This document shows, piece after piece, positions 6,938 to 10,944 of a stretch of DNA of 10,944 nt. The stretch is taken from assembly GCA_009694165.1 (NCBI GenBank), contig SHVP01000081.1, positions 1 to 10,944 on the forward strand. The letters run 5' to 3'. The first letter of the stretch is position 1. The number at the start of each line of letters is the position of its first letter. Under the pieces are notes generated by a model, which was not told the DNA's origin, did not search any database, and was given only the letters and a program-made list of their open reading frames with translations. This DNA is from Alphaproteobacteria bacterium (GTDB lineage Bacteria > Pseudomonadota > Alphaproteobacteria > SHVP01). The position numbers and the translations under genes are program-made.

Positions 6938-8842
6938 TCATTGATCATCAACGGCTTTGATGGCGTTCTTTACTCCATCTAGATGTTGTTCGTAGAGCTG
7001 CCACCGCCCAACCGAGGTCCGGTACACGGGCCGGCGCACCTGATCGAAACTCGCGGTCGCGGCAACCCTCTTATTTTCGTGAAAATTTAAACAATTATCG
7101 TCCCAGGGCAGGCCCAGGAACGCGATTAGCGAGCGGCTGACCCGTTCGGGTTCGGCGACCAGGTCTTCATAGGCCAAGTCCAACATCTTGTGGCCGAGCA
7201 CAGAACGCCAATGATCCATCAGCCGCCTGTACTCAGCGAAGTGTGCACCGATCTCCACCAGATCGCGGGCGTAGATCTGGCGCTCGCCAAAGTCCTGAAA
7301 ATAGATGGATAGGCAGGTGTCGAGTGGATGACGCCGACAATGAATAACCCGGGCGGCCGGCAGGCTGAGGGCGATCAGGCCCAGGTTCTGGAAGTTGTGC
7401 GGCAGCTTGTCGACCAGGCGACGGGCACCGGGGCGGCCAAATCGCTTGAGGTCGGCCAGGTACTCCTCGCCAACCTGCCGGACCGTTACCGGGGTAAGGT
7501 TGGCGACACCTTCAGGATAGGGAGCCGCCACGCGGAGACGGGTGGGCAACGCCTGGGCCAATTCGTCCATCGTTTCAAGTTCGCCGGCGGCCGCGATGTC
7601 GGAGTGGCTGGAGAGTATCTGCTCGACCAGTGTCGTGCCCGAACGGGGCATGCCGACGATGAAGACGGCGTCCCCGCCCTGGCCCTCGGCGCGGGAAGCG
7701 CGCGACAAGAAGTCCGGCGTGAACGCCCGCACGAAGCGCTCGGTGGTCCCACGGTGGGCGGCCGGGTTTCGCCGGTCGTCGTAGAGCATGTGCCCGCGTT
7801 CCAACCAGCTAAACGCCGACGCGAAGTCCCGTTTTTCATCAAAGAGCGCCGCTAACTCGAAATGCGCGGCCCGCCGATCGTCGGTGGCCACGTCGCGACG
7901 CGCCGCCAAGGCGTCGAGAAGACTGATCGCCCGGTCCTGCTCGCCCAGACGCCGCGCCAATTGGGCGAAGTGAAGCACCGCTCCAGGTCGTGTCGGCACC
8001 TCGTTTAACAGCGGTTCGAGCGAGTCTTTCGCTTCGCTGAAGCGCCGAGCGACGTCGAGGGTCCGCGCCAGGCTCAGGCGTGCCGCCGCATTCGCCGGAG
8101 CGTGAGCGAGCAGCCGGCGCAACGTGGCCTCGGCCTCGTCGAGCCCGCCGCTGGCGCGCAACGCCGCCGCCAAGTTCACCTGGACGTCGGCATTCTGCGG
8201 CAGTGCCGGAAAGCATCGCAGCGCCTCCCGGTAGGCGCCAACCGCGTCAACGTGCAATTCGCGGCGCTGGCGGGTATGCGCGAGCCCAAGCAGTGCTTCG
8301 CTGGAGCCGCGATCAAGATCGACTGCCCTTGCATAGGCCTGCTCGGCCAACCGGAGCTGGCCGTTATCGCGGAGTGCGTGGGCGAGATTGAGTTGGCCAG
8401 CCGCCGAATTGGGTAAGGCGGCAGCCGCGATCCGCAGGTGCCTGAGGGCGTCGCCGGACCGGCCAACGCGGGCGAGCGCCACCCCCAAACCGGCGTGCAA
8501 TTTCGGGCCGGTTCCGCCCAACCGCATTGCCTCGTTGAAGGCCTGGACGGCTGCGGCGGCTTGATTGTCTGCCAACAGCGCACGACCTAGTGTCTCTGGA
8601 ATAGAGGGATTCTTGCGATCAATATGGGCCGCTCGCCCTAGGGTGGTAACGGCCGCCTTGGGTTCGCCAACCTCCACCTGGGCAGCGCCGAGGATGAGCA
8701 GCGCGTCGGGATTGGTCGGATGGGCTTTGAGATAACGCTCAACGAGACCGATCGCGCGCCGATAGTCGCCTTGACGAAAACGATTAAATGCCTCTTGTAA
8801 CGCAGCGGCGGGCAACGGCGGCGCTCCTGTTCCAACCCGCAA
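6938..8842 (-). CDS. TPR-repeat protein with C-terminal PAPS-dependent sulfotransferase domain
   Basis: Sulfotransferases move the sulfuryl group of PAPS to an acceptor hydroxyl or amine. This 634-residue protein has about ten tetratricopeptide repeats of some 34 residues from about 13 to 350, for example QEAFNRFRQGDYRRAIGLVE and NLAHALRDNGQLRLAEQAYA. The sulfotransferase domain covers about 390-625: FIVGMPRSGTT (394-404) is the 5'-phosphosulfate loop, VDKLPHNFQNLG lies around 477-488, and VIHCRRHPLDTCLSIY (499-514) fits the 3'-phosphate-binding Arg...Ser segment. No signal peptide or membrane helix is seen, so it is probably cytoplasmic. TPR repeats usually bind proteins, which hints at a peptide or protein acceptor or an assembly partner. 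The start is TTG 8842 with AGGGG a few bases upstream; an in-frame TGA lies six codons above and no earlier start exists. No clear terminator follows. Confidence 0.92.
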   Translation of the reverse strand: MRVGTGAPPLPAAALQEAFNRFRQGDYRRAIGLVERYLKAHPTNPDALLILGAAQVEVGEPKAAVTTLGRAAHIDRKNPSIPETLGRALLADNQAAAAVQAFNEAMRLGGTGPKLHAGLGVALARVGRSGDALRHLRIAAAALPNSAAGQLNLAHALRDNGQLRLAEQAYARAVDLDRGSSEALLGLAHTRQRRELHVDAVGAYREALRCFPALPQNADVQVNLAAALRASGGLDEAEATLRRLLAHAPANAAARLSLARTLDVARRFSEAKDSLEPLLNEVPTRPGAVLHFAQLARRLGEQDRAISLLDALAARRDVATDDRRAAHFELAALFDEKRDFASAFSWLERGHMLYDDRRNPAAHRGTTERFVRAFTPDFLSRASRAEGQGGDAVFIVGMPRSGTTLVEQILSSHSDIAAAGELETMDELAQALPTRLRVAAPYPEGVANLTPVTVRQVGEEYLADLKRFGRPGARRLVDKLPHNFQNLGLIALSLPAARVIHCRRHPLDTCLSIYFQDFGERQIYARDLVEIGAHFAEYRRLMDHWRSVLGHKMLDLAYEDLVAEPERVSRSLIAFLGLPWDDNCLNFHENKRVAATASFDQVRRPVYRTSVGRWQLYEQHLDGVKNAIKAVDDQ

Positions 8843-8880
8843 TATCGCCCCTACTACTCAGCAGCAAGGGATTTCGCTAC

Positions 8881-8914
8881 CATTGGCGCAACAGGGTGCT
8901 CAAGAGCACCAATG
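8881..8914. promoter_or_regulatory. Nested palindromes in the divergent intergenic region
   Basis: A perfect 16-bp palindrome, GGTGCTC-AA-GAGCACC, occupies 8895-8910. CATTGG (8881-8886) and CCAATG (8909-8914) form a second, overlapping inverted pair. They lie between the sulfotransferase start (8842, minus) and the lipoprotein start (8956, plus), a likely place for an operator controlling one or both genes. A 7-bp stem with a 2-base centre is a poor RNA hairpin, so DNA binding is the more natural reading. Confidence 0.45.
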
Positions 8915-8935
8915 CGGAGATCCAATGGGATCCGC
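8914..8935. repeat. Second imperfect inverted repeat before the lipoprotein gene
   Basis: GCGG...ATCC and GGAT-CCGC pair around a 4-base AATG loop with a 2-base AG bulge on the left arm. It could form a short leader hairpin 20 bases before the lipoprotein ATG at 8956. No T-run follows. Confidence 0.3.
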
Positions 8936-8955
8936 AGAACATGGAGCACGGCACA

Positions 8956-9525
8956 ATGAATCGGATGTTGGGATGGACGCTGGGCCTGTTGACGGCGCTC
9001 GCGATCGTTGCCGGTTGCTCCGGGATTCCGCGCCAGGAAAGCGAAGAATACGTAAACGTGCGCCGGGGCGTGTCGCTTCCCAAGAGCGAGCACGACAAGG
9101 TGACCGGCGGCCGGCTCTTTGGCGATGAGGGCTTGGTGCTGGCGGGCCCCCGCAAGGCTGTAGACGGTGGTGGTGGTGGTGGTGGTGGCATCGGCGTGAA
9201 TGCCTATCTGTGGCGCGCCTCGCTCGATACCGTTTCGTTCATGCCACTGTTGTCGGCCGATCCGTTCGGCGGCGTCATCATCACCGAGTGGTATAGCCCG
9301 CCTGACACGCCTGAGGAACGCTTCAAGGTGACTGTCTACATCCTCGACACCCGTCTGCGAGCCGATGGCCTGCGAGTCGCCCTGTTCCGCCAGCAGCGCC
9401 AGCGCCAGAACGGCGATTGGGTCGACAGCCAGGTCACGACCGATGCGCCGACCAATTTTGAGAACGCCATATTGACGCGGGCCCGCGAACTGCGTATCGC
9501 CGCCGTGCCGACCGCCCGTCGCTGA
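8956..9525 (+). CDS. DUF3576-like outer-membrane lipoprotein
   Basis: The function is unknown. From ATG 8956 the product is 189 residues with a lipoprotein signal: MNRMLGW, a hydrophobic stretch, then the lipobox VAGC with lipidated Cys21. The next residue is Ser rather than Asp, compatible with outer-membrane sorting. The mature part has VNVRRGVSLPKSEHD, a run of eight Gly (71-78), then IGVNAYLWRASLDTVSFMPL and SADPFGGVIITEWYSPP, which I recognise as the alphaproteobacterial DUF3576 family, often found directly before leuS, as here. ATG 8956 is preferred because GGAG lies nine bases upstream and the signal then has normal length; ATG 8941 adds five residues, and the frame is open back to 8788, which would overlap the sulfotransferase gene. 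It is probably transcribed with leuS, 106 bases away. Confidence 0.85.
   Translation: MNRMLGWTLGLLTALAIVAGCSGIPRQESEEYVNVRRGVSLPKSEHDKVTGGRLFGDEGLVLAGPRKAVDGGGGGGGGIGVNAYLWRASLDTVSFMPLLSADPFGGVIITEWYSPPDTPEERFKVTVYILDTRLRADGLRVALFRQQRQRQNGDWVDSQVTTDAPTNFENAILTRARELRIAAVPTARR
9166..9189 (+). repeat. GGT trinucleotide tract encoding eight glycines
   Basis: Seven GGT codons and one GGC in a row encode the Gly run of the lipoprotein. The uniform codon use suggests a slippage-prone microsatellite; length changes in steps of three would stay in frame. Confidence 0.8.
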
Positions 9526-9529
9526 TTCG

Positions 9530-9550
9530 CCCGGCGGCCGAAGAGCCGGG
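9530..9550 (+). repeat. Small inverted repeat after the lipoprotein gene
   Basis: CCCGGC and GCCGGG enclose a 9-base loop starting five bases after the stop. No T-run follows, so termination here is unlikely and read-through into leuS is expected. Confidence 0.25.
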
Positions 9551-9586
9551 CCGAGCGGCTTGCGAGTCGACCGAATCGCGACGATG

Positions 9587-9608
9587 ATCGCCGCCTTTCC
9601 GCGGCGAT
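9587..9608 (+). promoter_or_regulatory. Hairpin just upstream of leuS
   Basis: ATCGCCGC and GCGGCGAT form a perfect 8-bp stem with a CTTTCC loop, ending 23 bases before the leuS ATG. It has no T-run. It could be an mRNA leader structure affecting leuS translation, or simply stabilise the processed message. Confidence 0.35.
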
Positions 9609-9631
9609 GACTATCGGTACGGGTCCTGGCA

Positions 9632-10944
9632 ATGGCACGCGAAGCGGCGGCCGGCCGCTATAACGCAAAAGAGACCGAGGCCAAGTGGCAAGACACTTGG
9701 AATCAGCGACGCACCTTCGAGGCGCGCGAGGATTCGGCGCAACCCAAGTATTACGTGCTCGAGATGTTTCCCTATCCGTCGGGACGCATCCACATGGGTC
9801 ATGTCCGCAACTACACGCTGGGGGACGTGATCGCGCGATACAAGCGAGCGCGCGGTTTCAATGTGTTGCATCCGATGGGTTGGGATGCGTTCGGCCTGCC
9901 GGCGGAAAATGCGGCCCGCGATCAAAACGTCCACCCCGCCAAATGGACCAACGACAATATCGCGGCGATGCGGCGCGAGTTGCAGAGCATGGGGCTGTCG
10001 CTCGACTGGTCGCGCGAGATCGCCACCTGCCATCCCGGCTACTACCGTCACCAGCAGGCCCTGTTCCTTGACCTCTACGAAGCCGGTCTGGTGTATCGCC
10101 GCAAGTCGGTCGTTAATTGGGATCCGGTCGACCAGACGGTGCTCGCCAACGAACAGGTGATCGAAGGGCGCGGCTGGAGATCGGGAGCCCCAGTCGAGCA
10201 GCGCAAACTCGATCAATGGTCGTTCCGCATCACCGCATACAACGAAGAACTTCTGACGGCGCTCACCTCGCTCGAGCGCTGGCCCGAACGCGTCCGCCTG
10301 ATGCAGGAGAACTGGATCGGACGTTCCGAGGGACTCACGTTCCGCTTCGATCTCGCCGGGCGGACTGACCAGCTCGAGGTCTATACTACCCGCCACGATA
10401 CCTTGTTCGGCGCCAGCTTCTGCGCGCTCTCGCCCAACCACCCGCTCGCCCAGGCGATCGGCGCGAGCAACAGCGAGGTGGCCGCCTTCATCGCCGAGTG
10501 CAACCGCATGGGCACCAGCGAAGCGATCATCGAGCAGGCCGAAAAGAAAGGGATCGATACCGGCCTACGCGCCGTCCATCCCTTCACCGGCGAAGCGTTG
10601 CCCATCTATATCGCCAACTTCGTCCTCATGGAGTACGGCACCGGTGCGATCTTCGGCTGCCCCGCCCACGATCAGCGCGATCTCGACTTCGCCCGCAAAT
10701 ACGAGCTAGCGGTCCGTCCGGTGGTGGCGCCCAAGGACGCTGACCCAGCGACGTTCGTGGTCGGCACGACCGCGTTCGACGGGGCCGGGGTTCTCATCAA
10801 CTCGGATTTCTTGAACGGTCTATCGATCGCCGATGCCAAGGCGCGGATGGCTGAGCACCTCGAGGCGTCTGGGCGGGGACGGCGCACGATCAACTTTCGG
10901 CTGCGCGACTGGGGCATTTCGCGGCAGCGCTACTGGGGCTGCCC
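9632..10944 (+). CDS. leuS: Leucyl-tRNA synthetase, N-terminal part (3' end outside window)
   Basis: The enzyme charges tRNA-Leu with leucine in the cytoplasm and hydrolyses mischarged products. Visible are 437 codons of an expected 850-880. The N-terminus [12 protein letters not shown], the class I signature HMGH (54-57, within [19 protein letters not shown]), and [13 protein letters not shown] form the catalytic fold. The editing (CP1) domain follows with [13 protein letters not shown], the threonine-rich TTRHDTLFG (252-260) and [34 protein letters not shown] at the window end leads back into the catalytic core. The KMSKS loop lies beyond the window. In TTRHD the His255 replaces the Pro that I recall at this site in other LeuRS. 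ATG 9632 is the likely start although its ribosome binding site is weak. No stop falls inside the window and the frame is intact. Confidence 0.96.
   Translation, partial: MAREAAAGRYNAKETEAKWQDTWNQRRTFEAREDSAQPKYYVLEMFPYPSGRIHMGHVRNYTLGDVIARYKRARGFNVLHPMGWDAFGLPAENAARDQNVHPAKWTNDNIAAMRRELQSMGLSLDWSREIATCHPGYYRHQQALFLDLYEAGLVYRRKSVVNWDPVDQTVLANEQVIEGRGWRSGAPVEQRKLDQWSFRITAYNEELLTALTSLERWPERVRLMQENWIGRSEGLTFRFDLAGRTDQLEVYTTRHDTLFGASFCALSPNHPLAQAIGASNSEVAAFIAECNRMGTSEAIIEQAEKKGIDTGLRAVHPFTGEALPIYIANFVLMEYGTGAIFGCPAHDQRDLDFARKYELAVRPVVAPKDADPATFVVGTTAFDGAGVLINSDFLNGLSIADAKARMAEHLEASGRGRRTINFRLRDWGISRQRYWGC

Noticed and set aside
8788..8955. Longer N-terminus for the lipoprotein from an upstream start
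   Set aside because: It would overlap the sulfotransferase gene and bury the lipoprotein signal internally; ATG 8956 gives a normal signal and has GGAG upstream.
9611..10441. Minus-strand open frame of 276 codons opposite leuS
   Set aside because: leuS on the + strand has clear class I synthetase motifs throughout; this is its antisense shadow.

Overview
The window looks like chromosomal DNA from a high-GC alphaproteobacterium, most likely of the Rhodospirillales type. The evidence is the style of the RibA, YggS and LeuS proteins, a DUF3576-type lipoprotein directly upstream of leuS, a Gram-negative porin ending in Phe, and a small protein with an 'NPLQH...YR.ITGD' core that I associate with this order. 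This assignment is from memory of families, not from a search.

Layout. Left block, + strand: the 3' part of ribA (1-536), an Ala/Pro-rich protein of unknown function (644-1207), and a cytoplasmic-looking L,D-transpeptidase-fold protein (1372-1959). Convergent with these, on the - strand, is yggS (1966-2655). Middle block, all - strand, read from right to left: a TPR-sulfotransferase (8842-6938), a porin (6776-5541) closed by a textbook intrinsic terminator with a UUCG loop, then cysD (5411-4617) and a cysN-cysC fusion (4617-2740) coupled through a TGATG stop/start overlap. Right block, + strand: a DUF3576-like lipoprotein (8956-9525) and leuS, cut by the window end (9632-10944).

How the genes fit together. 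CysD and CysNC together would turn sulfate and ATP into PAPS. No sulfite-producing reductase is seen here, but a PAPS-type sulfotransferase fused to about ten TPR repeats lies one gene away. The middle block therefore reads as a candidate sulfation locus, in the same logic as nodPQ/nodH in rhizobia or raxPQ/raxST in Xanthomonas. The acceptor is unknown. It sits between housekeeping blocks (ribA to yggS on one side, lipoprotein-leuS on the other). The CysD and CysN proteins belong to a short, EF-1A-like branch rather than the E. coli type.

Non-coding structure is concentrated at the block's control points: a 30-bp interrupted dyad just upstream of cysD, nested palindromes in the divergent gap between the sulfotransferase and the lipoprotein, and an 8-bp direct repeat with 20-bp spacing upstream of the porin. 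No tRNA, rRNA, CRISPR array, insertion sequence or phage gene was seen. No gene-free stretch exceeds 300 bases.
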